This document shows positions 56,044-64,000 of a stretch of 64,000 bases of DNA, in pieces. Within the stretch, counting starts at the first letter, position 1, and the number at the start of each line of letters is the position of its first letter. A model generated the notes under the pieces. That model saw nothing but the letters and a program-made list of their open reading frames with translations. It was not told the origin of the DNA and made no database searches. A program made the position numbers and the translations under genes. The DNA is taken from positions 3,224,001 to 3,288,000 of the forward strand of contig CP076546.1 in assembly GCA_018889975.1 (NCBI GenBank), written 5' to 3'. Source of the stretch: Bacillus sp. NP157. GTDB lineage: Bacteria > Pseudomonadota > Gammaproteobacteria > Xanthomonadales > Rhodanobacteraceae.

Positions 56044-58767
56044 ATGCAGATCACAACCCGGTCCGCCCTGGTGGCGGCTATCGCGGTGAGCCTCGCCAGC
56101 AGCCCGATGGCGATGGCCGGCACCACCTATACCGATACGCGCGTGGCGGCCGATGCCGCGACGGTGACGCCCATCGCCCGCTGGCAGATCCAGGACACGG
56201 CAAAGGCCCACGAGGCCGGCGCCGCGATATCCGCGACCGGTTTCGCCACGAAGGAGTGGATCCCCGCCACCGGCCGCGCCACCGTGATGGCCGGCCTGCT
56301 TGAGAACGGTGTGCTCGAGAAGGGTGTGTTCAAGGGCGATGTGTTCTACAGCGACAACCTGCGTGCCGTGCAGGTGCCCGATGCCAGCGGCAACCTCTTC
56401 GTGACGCCGTGGTGGTATCGCGCGGGGTTCTCGCTGGCGAAGGCGCCGGCATCGCGGCATACGCTGCTGCGCACGCACGGCATCATCGCCAGTGCCGATG
56501 TCTGGGTGAACGGGCAACAGGTGGCCGACCACGCCGACATCGCCGGTGCGTACCCGGTGAGGGACATCGATGTAACCCGCCAGGTCCACGCCGGTGCCAA
56601 TGCCGTGGCGTTGAAGATCCATCCCGGCGATCCGCGGATGAGCCTGTCGATCGGCTGGGTCGACTGGAACCCCACGCCGCCGGACAACAACATGGGGCCC
56701 TGGCGCGGCGTCGACATCATCCAGACCGGGCCGGTGGCGCTGAGCGCCCCGCACGTGCTCACCACCCTCTCCGACGATCTGAAGCAGGCGACGCTGGCGG
56801 TCAAGGTCACCGCGACGAACCTGGATACGGTGGCGCGTGACGCGACGCTCGCGGGCACCGTGGCCGGCAAGCCGCTGCAGGCGACGGTCCATCTCGCTCC
56901 CGGCGAGGCGAAAGTGGTGTCGTTCGCGTCGGGCGACGCACCGGCCGCCACGCTGGAAAATCCCAAGGTCTGGTGGCCCATCGCCATGGGTGACCACCCG
57001 CTCTACGACATGGCAGTGACCGCCACCGTCGATGGCGAACTCTCCGACCGCGCCGCCACCTCGTTCGGCGTACGCCGGGTCGAGTCGAAGCTGACCCCGA
57101 AGGGCTATCGCCAGTTCATCGTCAACGGCAAACCGTTGCTCATTCGCGGTGGCGGCTGGGCGCCGGACATGTTCCTGCGCGACGACCCCGCGCGGATGGA
57201 GGCCGAGTTCCGCTACGTGGTGAACCTGGGCCTCAATACCATCCGCAGCGAAGGCAAGCTGGAGAACGACCGCTTCTACGACCTCGCCGACCGCAACGGC
57301 ATCCTCGTGCTGGCCGGCTGGGAGTGTTGCGACAAGTGGGAAGCGGCGGCCAAGACCGGCGGCCAGCCGTGGAACGATGCGGACATGCGCGTGGCGCAGG
57401 CATCGATGGCCAGCGAGGCACGCCTGCTGCGCAACCATCCCTCGGTGATCGGCTTCTTCATCGGCAGCGACCATGCGCCGCCGCCGGCGCTTTCGAAGAT
57501 GTACACCGACACCCTGCGCGCCGAGGAATGGTCCTTGCCGATCATCTCGGCCGCCGTGCCCGAAGGAACACCCGAGGCGGGCCCGTCCGGCATGAAGATG
57601 GCAGGTCCCTACGACTGGATCCCGCCGTCGTACTGGTACGCGGACAAGCTGGGTGGGGCGTTCGGCTTCGACTCGGAAGTCAGCGCAGGCGCGGTGATCC
57701 CCCGGCTTGAGGATGTCCAGCGCATGCTGTCGCCGCAGGAGCAGGAAGCGCTGTGGAAGTACCCGGAGACGCGGCAGTTCCACGCCTCGGCGGACTGGTC
57801 GACCTTCGCCGTGCTCACGCCCTTCGACACGGCCCTGGCCCGCCGCTACGGCGCACCCACCGGCCTTGCCGACTACGTGGCCAAGGCCCAGCTGGACAAC
57901 TACGACAACGTGCGCGCGCAGTTCGAAGCCTTCAATGCCCACATGGACTCGACGAATCCATCCACCGGCGTCATCTACTGGATGCTCAACAACGCGTGGC
58001 CGTCGCTGCACTGGCACCTCTACGACTACTACCTGAACCCGGCCGGCGCGTACTACGGCGCCATGAAGGCGAACGAGCCGCTGCACATCCAGTACGCCTA
58101 CGATTCGCGCGCGATCATGGTCGTGAACCACACGCTGCAGGCGCAGCACGCGCTACAGGCTACGGTGAAGGTCCGCAACCTCGATGGCAGCGTCCGTTTC
58201 CAGAAGCAGGTACCGGGCATCGACCTGGCCGGCAACCATACGCAGTCGGTGCTCGACCTGCCCACGATCGCGAACCTTTCCACCGTGTACTTCATCGAGC
58301 TGGAGCTCGCGACGGCCGACGGCAAGACGGCAAGCCGCAACGTGTACTGGCTCTCCACGCGCCCCGACGAGCTCGACTGGGCAAAGTCGAACTGGTACCT
58401 CACGCCGCTGACGCAGTACGGCGACTTTACGGCACTGGCCTCCCTGCCGAAGGCGACCCGCGAGGTCCACGTCGCCACTGCGCGCGATGGCGATGACGAA
58501 GTCACGACGGTCACGCTTTCCGTGCCCGCATCGTCCCCGGCCGCTGCCGTGCAGGAACACCTCTCGATCCTTCGCGGGGCGAAGGGCGAGCTTGCGCTGC
58601 CCGTGAGGTGGTCTGACAATGACGTCACGCTGTGGCCCGGTGAATCCATCGTGCTGACCGCACGCTATCCGGCACGCGGCAACGCCGGCACCTTGGTGCA
58701 GGTCGAAGGCTGGAACGCTCCGGCAGCGCAGTTCACGGCGGGTGGTACCCAGGGAACGAAGCATTGA
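56044..58767 (+). CDS. GH2 exo-beta-D-glucosaminidase (CsxA-like)
   Basis: Secreted enzyme expected to release glucosamine from the non-reducing end of chitosan oligomers. 907 residues: signal peptide (ITTRSALVAAIAVSLASSPM), jelly-roll (DVWVNGQQVADHADIAGAYP), immunoglobulin-like domain and TIM barrel. The acid/base position reads FFIGSDHAP (Asp476), as in the exo-glucosaminidase subfamily, not the N-E of beta-mannosidases. The nucleophile is in FDSEVSAG (Glu545). VLAGWECCDKWE is also typical of that subfamily. C-terminal beta domains follow. The spacing of the two acids agrees with CsxA (Asp469/Glu541). Confidence 0.88.
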   Translation: MQITTRSALVAAIAVSLASSPMAMAGTTYTDTRVAADAATVTPIARWQIQDTAKAHEAGAAISATGFATKEWIPATGRATVMAGLLENGVLEKGVFKGDVFYSDNLRAVQVPDASGNLFVTPWWYRAGFSLAKAPASRHTLLRTHGIIASADVWVNGQQVADHADIAGAYPVRDIDVTRQVHAGANAVALKIHPGDPRMSLSIGWVDWNPTPPDNNMGPWRGVDIIQTGPVALSAPHVLTTLSDDLKQATLAVKVTATNLDTVARDATLAGTVAGKPLQATVHLAPGEAKVVSFASGDAPAATLENPKVWWPIAMGDHPLYDMAVTATVDGELSDRAATSFGVRRVESKLTPKGYRQFIVNGKPLLIRGGGWAPDMFLRDDPARMEAEFRYVVNLGLNTIRSEGKLENDRFYDLADRNGILVLAGWECCDKWEAAAKTGGQPWNDADMRVAQASMASEARLLRNHPSVIGFFIGSDHAPPPALSKMYTDTLRAEEWSLPIISAAVPEGTPEAGPSGMKMAGPYDWIPPSYWYADKLGGAFGFDSEVSAGAVIPRLEDVQRMLSPQEQEALWKYPETRQFHASADWSTFAVLTPFDTALARRYGAPTGLADYVAKAQLDNYDNVRAQFEAFNAHMDSTNPSTGVIYWMLNNAWPSLHWHLYDYYLNPAGAYYGAMKANEPLHIQYAYDSRAIMVVNHTLQAQHALQATVKVRNLDGSVRFQKQVPGIDLAGNHTQSVLDLPTIANLSTVYFIELELATADGKTASRNVYWLSTRPDELDWAKSNWYLTPLTQYGDFTALASLPKATREVHVATARDGDDEVTTVTLSVPASSPAAAVQEHLSILRGAKGELALPVRWSDNDVTLWPGESIVLTARYPARGNAGTLVQVEGWNAPAAQFTAGGTQGTKH

Positions 58768-58777
58768 AGAGGTCGTC

Positions 58778-59785
58778 ATGTCGCGCGTGACCATTAACGA
58801 TGTGGCCCGTGCCTCCGATACGTCGAAGAAGACCGTCTCCCGCGTGCTCAACCAGGAGCCGGGTGTGCGCAAGGAAGTGCGCGAGCGGGTGATGGCGGCC
58901 GTCGCCGAACTCAACTACCGGCCACTCGCCTCGGCGCGCAGCCTCGCTTCCAATCGCTCCTTCATGATCGGGCTGCTGTACGACAACCTGTCGCCCAGCT
59001 ATGTCATGGAAGTACAGGCCGGCGTGCAGGAAGCCTGCGAGGCGCACCAGTACAGCATGATGGTGCAGCCGCTGGACTCCACCGCGCCGGATTTCATGGA
59101 GCGCGTCGAGGGCATCCTGTGGCGGCACCGCCCCGATGGCCTGATCCTCACGCCACCGATCACCGACCACCCGGCCCTGCTCGCCCACCTGCGCGCGGCC
59201 GGGCTGCCGTTCGCGTCCATCGCACCGCGCAAGCCCAAGGGCATCGCCGGCGTGATCCTGCGCGAACGCGAGGCCGCGGCGGCAATGGTCGCCCACCTCG
59301 TCGCACTGGGGCACCGGCGCATCGCCCATATCATCGGCGACCCGAAGCATGGCGCGGGTGTGTGGCGCCTCGCCGGCTTCCGCGACGGCCTCAAGCGCGC
59401 GGGGCTGGACGAACGCGCCGATTACATGGTCCAGGGCCGGTTTTCGTTCGAATCCGGGGTGCATGCCGCCCGCCAGTTGCTGGGACTGAAGGAGCGGCCC
59501 ACGGCCATCTTCGCCGCCGATGACGACATGGCGGTGGGTGCCATCTGGGCCGCGGCGGAAGCCGGTGTCTCGGTGCCCGGCGACGTCTCCATCTGCGGCT
59601 TCGACGACACGACCATCGCCACGCAGGTATGGCCTATGCTGACCACCGTGCACCAGCCAGTCCGCGACATGGGCAAGCGCGCCACCGAGGAGCTCCTCCT
59701 GGGACTCCAGGGCAAGGGCGAGCCGCGCATGGTCGAAGTCGAGTACCAGATGCGCCTGCGCGCATCGACGGCGCCCGCGCGCTGA
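58778..59785 (+). CDS. LacI family transcriptional regulator
   Basis: A 335-residue repressor: helix-turn-helix VTINDVARASDTSKKTVSRV with hinge helix NYRPLASARSLAS, then a sugar-binding domain (FMIGLLYDNLSPSYVMEVQA; TAIFAADDDMAVGAIWAAAE; SICGFDDTTIATQVWPMLTT). It follows the glucosaminidase by 10 bases, with GAGGT 5 bases before its ATG, so it is transcribed with the locus it likely controls through the palindrome at 47944. Inducer probably an amino sugar or its phosphate (inference). Confidence 0.92.
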   Translation: MSRVTINDVARASDTSKKTVSRVLNQEPGVRKEVRERVMAAVAELNYRPLASARSLASNRSFMIGLLYDNLSPSYVMEVQAGVQEACEAHQYSMMVQPLDSTAPDFMERVEGILWRHRPDGLILTPPITDHPALLAHLRAAGLPFASIAPRKPKGIAGVILREREAAAAMVAHLVALGHRRIAHIIGDPKHGAGVWRLAGFRDGLKRAGLDERADYMVQGRFSFESGVHAARQLLGLKERPTAIFAADDDMAVGAIWAAAEAGVSVPGDVSICGFDDTTIATQVWPMLTTVHQPVRDMGKRATEELLLGLQGKGEPRMVEVEYQMRLRASTAPAR

Positions 59786-59820
59786 TTCGTGGCCCCATCA
59801 CCGTCCCAAGGAAGCCCTGC

Positions 59821-60666
59821 ATGACCGCGACGCCCGATGCCCTCCCGACCCAGCGCCGGTTCCACTTCATCTCCGGGCTGCCGCGCGCGGGCACCACGTT
59901 GCTGGCCGCCATCCTCAACCAGAATCCGCGCTTCCGCGCCGGCATGACCAGCCCCGTCGCGGACATCATGGGCGTGGTGATAGCCGAGGCCAGCAGCCGC
60001 AACGACTTCGCGTTCGATGTCTCGGACGAGCAGCGCGTGGCACTGCTGCGCGGCCTGGTGGAAAACTTCTATTCCGTCGATGCCCGCCCCGAGGCGATCT
60101 TCGACATGAGCCGCCTTTGGTGCAGCCGCATGGGCCTGCTCAACACGCTGTTCCCTGGCGTGAAGGTGGTCGCGTGCGTGCGCCAGCTGGCCTGGGTGCT
60201 CGACAGCATGGAGCGGCTGGTGCTCAGGCAGCCGGTGAGCGTCAGCAAGGTGTTCCGCTACGACACCAATACCACGGTGTATTCGCGCGTGGAGGCACTG
60301 ACCGATCCGCGCGGCATGGTCGGCTTTGCCTATCAGGCGGTGAAAGAAGCCTTCTACGGCGAGCACGCCCGTGACCACCTCCTACTGCTCACCTACGAAA
60401 ACCTGGTACGCGAGCCCGAGGCGGCGCTGCGTGCGGTCTATGCGTTCCTGGGCGAACCCTGGTTCGACCACGACTTCGACAACATCGAGTACAGTGCGGA
60501 CGAGTTCGACGCGCGCGTCGGCATGCCCGGCCTGCATTCGGTGCGTGCCCGCGTGGAGGCCGTGGAGCGCACGCCGGTCCTGCCGCGCGAGGTTTTCGGG
60601 CGGTTTGCCAACGAGGCGTTCTGGGCCGACCCGAAGAACAATATTCACGGGGTCACCATCGTCTGA
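59821..60666 (+). CDS. sulfotransferase family protein
   Basis: A 281-residue soluble PAPS-dependent sulfotransferase. The P-loop-like phosphosulfate site FISGLPRAGTTLLAAILNQN is at the N-terminus, the 3'-phosphate site KVVACVRQLAWVLDSMERL near residue 120, and LLLLTYENLVREPEAALRAV near 195. AAGGAA lies about 9 bases before the ATG. It follows the LacI gene by 35 bases and may be the last gene of the amino-sugar locus. The acceptor is unknown; whether it modifies an amino sugar is open. Confidence 0.87.
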   Translation: MTATPDALPTQRRFHFISGLPRAGTTLLAAILNQNPRFRAGMTSPVADIMGVVIAEASSRNDFAFDVSDEQRVALLRGLVENFYSVDARPEAIFDMSRLWCSRMGLLNTLFPGVKVVACVRQLAWVLDSMERLVLRQPVSVSKVFRYDTNTTVYSRVEALTDPRGMVGFAYQAVKEAFYGEHARDHLLLLTYENLVREPEAALRAVYAFLGEPWFDHDFDNIEYSADEFDARVGMPGLHSVRARVEAVERTPVLPREVFGRFANEAFWADPKNNIHGVTIV

Positions 60667-60743
60667 CGCCCGTCGCGGCCCTTACGTTCTTCTCACATTC
60701 GTCAACGCATGCTCCTGCCACCGATCCATACAGGGGTATACAC

Positions 60744-60962
60744 ATGCGCGCAGGTCTCATCGTTGTTGGCATCATCCTGATTGGCCTGGGTATCTGGGTG
60801 GTCATGGGTAACGGCAGTTACCAGAAGACCGATACGGTCGCCTCGCTGGGCCCCGCCAAGATCGAAGCAACCCACGACAAGTCGATTCCGCAGTGGGCTG
60901 GCATCGCCGGCATCGTGATCGGCGGCATCGTCGCCGTCGCCGGCATCGCCCGCAAGCGCTAA
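60744..60962 (+). CDS. small two-helix membrane protein (DUF3185-like)
   Basis: A 72-residue protein with hydrophobic segments at residues 3-22 (AGLIVVGIILIGLGIWVVMG) and 50-68 (WAGIAGIVIGGIVAVAGIA), a polar loop and a basic end. AGGGG lies about 9 bases before the ATG. The size and layout resemble DUF3185-type small membrane proteins. Function unknown. A strong GC hairpin follows the stop. Confidence 0.75.
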   Translation: MRAGLIVVGIILIGLGIWVVMGNGSYQKTDTVASLGPAKIEATHDKSIPQWAGIAGIVIGGIVAVAGIARKR

Positions 60963-60975
60963 GCCGCTTGCCCAG

Positions 60976-61002
60976 GGGCCGCCCGGCCGGTCCGGGCGGC
61001 CC
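60976..61002 (+). terminator. 11-bp GC hairpin after the small membrane protein gene
   Basis: GGGCCGCCCGG (60976-60986) and CCGGGCGGCCC (60992-61002) form a perfect 11-bp stem with a 5-base loop. It lies 14 bases after the stop and only 19 before uvrD. No T-run follows, so its strength as an intrinsic terminator is uncertain. Confidence 0.55.
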
Positions 61003-61021
61003 TCCTCCGGTACAATGGGGG

Positions 61022-63226
61022 ATGGACGTATCCCATCTTCTCGACGGCCTGAACGACGCACAGCGCGAGGCCGTCAGTGCCCCACCCGGGCACTACCTGA
61101 TCCTCGCGGGCGCCGGCTCCGGCAAGACCCGCGTCCTCACCAATCGCATCGGCTGGCTCAACCAGGTGGAGCGGGTTCCGCCGTGGGCGATCCTGGCGGT
61201 GACGTTCACCAACAAGGCGGCCGGCGAGATGCGTTCGCGCGTCGACGGGATCATCCCGGGCGGCACGCAGGGGCTCACGGTCGGCACCTTCCACGGCATC
61301 GCCCACCGGCTGCTGCGCCGCCACTGGCGTGAAGCAGGCCTGGTCGAGGGCTTCCAGATTCTCGATTCGGACGACCAGCAACGGCTGATCAAGCGGATCA
61401 TCGCCGGCATGGGCCTGGACGAGGCGCGCTACCCGCCACGCCAGGCCGCCTGGCAGATCAACAACTGGAAGGACGAGGGCAAGCGCCCGGATGGCATCGA
61501 GCACCGCGACCACCCGGTGACCAGGACCTGGGTCGAGGTCTACAAGGCCTATGAACAGCAGTGCCAGCGTGCCGGCCTCGTCGACTTCGCCGAGCTGCTG
61601 CTGCGCGCCCACGAGTTGTGGCTGAAGGATCCGCAGGTGCTCAAGCACTACCAGGATCGCTGGCGCTTCCTGCTGATCGATGAATTCCAGGACACCAACA
61701 CCCTGCAGTACGCGTGGATCCGCGTGCTCGCCGGCAGCACGGGCCAGGTGTTCGTGGTCGGCGACGACGACCAGGCCATCTACGGCTGGCGTGGCGCGAA
61801 GGTGGAGAACGTGCAGCAGTTCCTGCGCGACTTCCCCGGCGCGAAAACCATCCGGCTGGAACAGAACTACCGCTCGACCTCGACGATCCTGAAGGCGGCG
61901 AACGCCGTCATCGCGCGCAACGGTGGCCGCCTCGGCAAGCAGTTGTGGACCGACGGCGACGAAGGCGACCGGATCGCGCTGTACGCCGCGTACAACGAGC
62001 AGGACGAAGCGCGCTTCGTCATCGAACGCATCCGCGAGCACATCGCCGAACATGGCAACGCGCGTGACTGCGCGATCCTCTATCGTTCCAACGCCCAGTC
62101 GCGCAACTTCGAAGAACAGCTGATCCAGCGCGACCTGCCCTATCGCGTCTACGGCGGCCTGCGCTTCTTCGAGCGCGCCGAGATCAAGGATGCGCTGGCC
62201 TATCTCCGGCTGGCTTCGAACCGCCACGACGACGCGGCCTTCGAGCGCGCCGTGAATACGCCTCCGCGTGGCATCGGCGACCGCACGCTGGATGAACTGC
62301 GTCGCCGCGCGCGCCTGGACGGCAGTTCGATGTGGGAGTCCGCATTGAACGAGGTGGCCACCGGCGGCCTCGCCGGCCGCGCCAAGAACGCCATCCGCGC
62401 GTTCCTCAGCCTGATCGACGAGATGCACCGCACCTTCCGCGGCGGCGACACGGTCAACGACGAGGCCAGCACCGGCCTCGACCTGGCCGAGCAGATCGAG
62501 CATGCCATCGTCCACACCGGCCTGCGCGACTTCTACGAGAACGACAAGCGTGGCAACGGCGAAGCGCGGGTGGAGAACCTCGACGAGTTGGTCAACGTGG
62601 CCAGCCGTTTCGAGATGACCCCGGAAGACACCGACGCCGGGCTCAACGAGTTGTCGGCCTTCCTCTCGCACGCGGCGCTGGAAGCCGGCGAAGGCCAGGG
62701 CGAAGCATGGGACGACTGCGTCCAGCTGATGACCCTGCATTCGGCGAAGGGCCTGGAATTCCCGGTGGTGTTCCTCGTCGGCATGGAGGAAGGCCTGTTC
62801 CCGAGCCAGCGCTCCACCGAGGAGGACAACCGCCTGGAGGAAGAACGCCGGCTGGCCTACGTCGGCATCACCCGTGCCCGCGAAAAGCTGTTCGTGTCGC
62901 ATGCCGAGTCGCGACGCATGCACGGCACCGAGATGCTGGCGCGGCCCTCGCGCTTCCTCGGCGAGATCCCGCCGGAATTGCTCGATGAACTGCGCCCCCG
63001 CGTGCAGGTCTCGCGCCCGGCCTACGCGGATCGATTCGGCGGCGGCAGCTCGCTGGAAGAGCCGATGCCGGTGAAGCTTGGCCAGCGCGTGACCCACCCG
63101 AAGTTCGGCGAGGGCACCATCGTCAGCGCCGAGGGTGCCGGGGCGCACATGCGGGTGCAGGTGAACTTCCAGGATGAAGGTTCGAAGTGGCTGGTTTACG
63201 CTTACGCTAACCTGACGGCGGTCTAG
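61022..63226 (+). CDS. uvrD: DNA helicase II UvrD
   Basis: Superfamily 1A 3'-5' helicase of nucleotide-excision and mismatch repair; 734 residues. Motif Q LNDAQREAV, Walker A LAGAGSGKTRVL, Ia AVTFTNKAAGEM, Walker B LLIDEFQDTNTLQY, III VVGDDDQAIYGWRGA, IV RLEQNYRST, V LMTLHSAKGLEFPVVF and VI RRLAYVGITRAREKL are in order. The C-terminal HPKFGEGTIVSAEG with KWLVYAYANL is the UvrD/PcrA-specific Tudor-like domain, which separates it from Rep. No clear ribosome site; a TACAAT ends 5 bases before the ATG. Confidence 0.95.
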   Translation: MDVSHLLDGLNDAQREAVSAPPGHYLILAGAGSGKTRVLTNRIGWLNQVERVPPWAILAVTFTNKAAGEMRSRVDGIIPGGTQGLTVGTFHGIAHRLLRRHWREAGLVEGFQILDSDDQQRLIKRIIAGMGLDEARYPPRQAAWQINNWKDEGKRPDGIEHRDHPVTRTWVEVYKAYEQQCQRAGLVDFAELLLRAHELWLKDPQVLKHYQDRWRFLLIDEFQDTNTLQYAWIRVLAGSTGQVFVVGDDDQAIYGWRGAKVENVQQFLRDFPGAKTIRLEQNYRSTSTILKAANAVIARNGGRLGKQLWTDGDEGDRIALYAAYNEQDEARFVIERIREHIAEHGNARDCAILYRSNAQSRNFEEQLIQRDLPYRVYGGLRFFERAEIKDALAYLRLASNRHDDAAFERAVNTPPRGIGDRTLDELRRRARLDGSSMWESALNEVATGGLAGRAKNAIRAFLSLIDEMHRTFRGGDTVNDEASTGLDLAEQIEHAIVHTGLRDFYENDKRGNGEARVENLDELVNVASRFEMTPEDTDAGLNELSAFLSHAALEAGEGQGEAWDDCVQLMTLHSAKGLEFPVVFLVGMEEGLFPSQRSTEEDNRLEEERRLAYVGITRAREKLFVSHAESRRMHGTEMLARPSRFLGEIPPELLDELRPRVQVSRPAYADRFGGGSSLEEPMPVKLGQRVTHPKFGEGTIVSAEGAGAHMRVQVNFQDEGSKWLVYAYANLTAV

Positions 63227-63268
63227 GCATGGGGCATGCCGGTTGAAGGGGCGCCGCGGGAATTCGGG

Positions 63269-63290
63269 TCGCGCACGGGTGCGCTCCTAC
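63269..63290 (-). repeat. GTAG-headed REP palindrome, copy 3 (variant)
   Basis: On the minus strand it starts GTAGGAGCGCACC and ends GTGCGCGA, a 22-base variant of the two copies near 18 and 20 kb with a different loop. It lies in the 136-base gap between uvrD and the hscC-like gene. Confidence 0.75.
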
Positions 63291-63362
63291 AGTGGGCGCG
63301 GCGGCTGCCGCTAAACAAGGGATCGTGCGCCGCGTGGCGCACCGAGGGATAGCAGGGATTTT

Positions 63363-64000
63363 ATGATCGTCGGTATCGATCTGGGCACGACCAACAGCCT
63401 GATCGCCGTCTGGAAGGACGGCGGCGCACAGCTCATTCCCAATGCATTGGGGAATGTCCTCACGCCGTCCTGCGTCGGCATCGACAAAGACGGACAGGTG
63501 CTGGTGGGCGAGGCGGCGCGCGAGCGCCTGCAAACCCATCCGCAGCAGACCGCCGCGCTGTTCAAGCGCTACATGGGCAGCCCGCGCACGGTGCGCCTGG
63601 GCGACCGCGACTACCGGCCGGAAGAACTGTCGGCGCTGGTGTTGCGTTCGCTGAAAGCCGACGCCGAGGCGTGGCTGGGCCACCCGGTGACCGAAGCGGT
63701 CATCACCGTGCCGGCGTACTTCTCCGATGCCCAGCGCAAGGCGACCCGCGTCGCCGGCCAGCTGGCCGGCCTGAAGGTCGAGCGCCTGCTCAACGAACCC
63801 ACCGCCGCGGCACTGGCCTACGGCCTGCACGAAAAGCACGGCGAAACCCAGTTCCTCGTCTTCGACCTTGGCGGCGGCACGTTCGACGTCTCGATCCTGG
63901 AGATGTTCGAAGGGGTGATGGAGGTGCGCGCCAGCGCCGGCGATAACATGCTCGGCGGCGAAGACTTCGCCACGCTGCTGGCCGACGAGGTCTTCGCCAA
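63363..64000 (+). CDS. hscC: Hsp70 family chaperone, HscC-like (partial at right edge)
   Basis: The first 212 codons of an Hsp70. The ATPase domain begins at the phosphate-1 loop [54 protein letters not shown] and the phosphate-2 loop [20 protein letters not shown] follow. The short N-terminus, the TPSCVGID segment and LFKRYMGS fit the HscC (Hsc62) branch rather than DnaK. GGGA lies 5 bases ahead of the ATG. The substrate domain is outside the window. Confidence 0.88.
   Translation, partial: MIVGIDLGTTNSLIAVWKDGGAQLIPNALGNVLTPSCVGIDKDGQVLVGEAARERLQTHPQQTAALFKRYMGSPRTVRLGDRDYRPEELSALVLRSLKADAEAWLGHPVTEAVITVPAYFSDAQRKATRVAGQLAGLKVERLLNEPTAAALAYGLHEKHGETQFLVFDLGGGTFDVSILEMFEGVMEVRASAGDNMLGGEDFATLLADEVFA

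Noticed and set aside
56044..58767. Annotation of the GH2 gene as beta-mannosidase
   Set aside because: The acid/base site reads Gly-Ser-Asp rather than Asn-Glu, and the GWECCDKWE block is typical of exo-glucosaminidases.
63361..64000. DnaK for the right-edge Hsp70
   Set aside because: The N-terminus and the LFKRYMGS and TPSCVGID segments fit the HscC branch, and there is no grpE or dnaJ beside it in the visible part.

Overview
This 64 kb window is a piece of a high-GC gammaproteobacterial chromosome. Gene order and content fit the Xanthomonadales, most likely the Rhodanobacteraceae (Luteibacter/Dyella type). Pointers are pilMNOPQ divergent from PBP1A, the prmA / zinc-ribbon-DUF3426 / fis / purH cluster, polA followed by an RNA that looks like Xanthomonas sX13, GTAG-headed REP palindromes, a large TonB-dependent receptor in a carbohydrate locus, and a protein like the N-terminal part of Xanthomonadales type IV secretion effectors. 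The genus is an inference. I see no tRNA, rRNA, CRISPR array, integrase or insertion sequence, and no gene-free stretch over 300 bases. Nearly all of the window is ordinary, densely packed chromosome.

Layout. 1-2.0 kb: end of an RND efflux operon (MarR regulator, membrane-fusion protein, pump), all on the minus strand. 2.0-9.3 kb: a macro-domain protein converging on a six-gene Bat-type operon (MoxR ATPase, DUF58, DUF4381, BatA, fused BatB-BatC, BatD). 9.4-14.7 kb: type IV pilus operon pilMNOPQ, divergent from PBP1A (14.8-17.4 kb). 17.5-26.1 kb: housekeeping genes (citrate synthase, L31 type B, nucleoside hydrolase, GlnE) and an LtaS-like sulfatase-fold membrane enzyme. 26.3-29.5 kb: a secreted protein of unknown function, then groEL/groES with a CIRCE-like operator. 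29.7-35.6 kb: DsbD with a duplicated N-terminal domain, a TlpA-like thioredoxin, DUF1415, aroQ-accB-accC. 35.6-40.5 kb: prmA, DUF3426, fis, purH, an SBF-type transporter. 40.6-45.6 kb: LysR regulator, glutathione-transferase-like protein, DUF2782, polA. 45.7-45.9 kb: sX13-like small RNA.

The accessory part runs from 45.9 to 60.7 kb. The first piece is a lower-GC, three-gene minus-strand unit: a probable lipoprotein, a cytoplasmic protein with a permuted-papain-like Cys/His arrangement and a Gln-rich tail, and a coiled-coil protein with one membrane segment. It looks like an effector/immunity cassette. The second piece is a plus-strand amino-sugar locus: glucokinase-type kinase, secreted GH20 beta-hexosaminidase (broken by a one-base frameshift at CCCCCGGGGG), TonB-dependent receptor, APC-type permease, GH2 exo-beta-D-glucosaminidase, LacI regulator, sulfotransferase. 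Together these could take up chitin/chitosan-type oligomers, trim them in the periplasm, import the monomer and phosphorylate it. A perfect LacI-type palindrome sits ahead of the first gene. The window ends with a small membrane protein, uvrD and the start of an HscC-type Hsp70.
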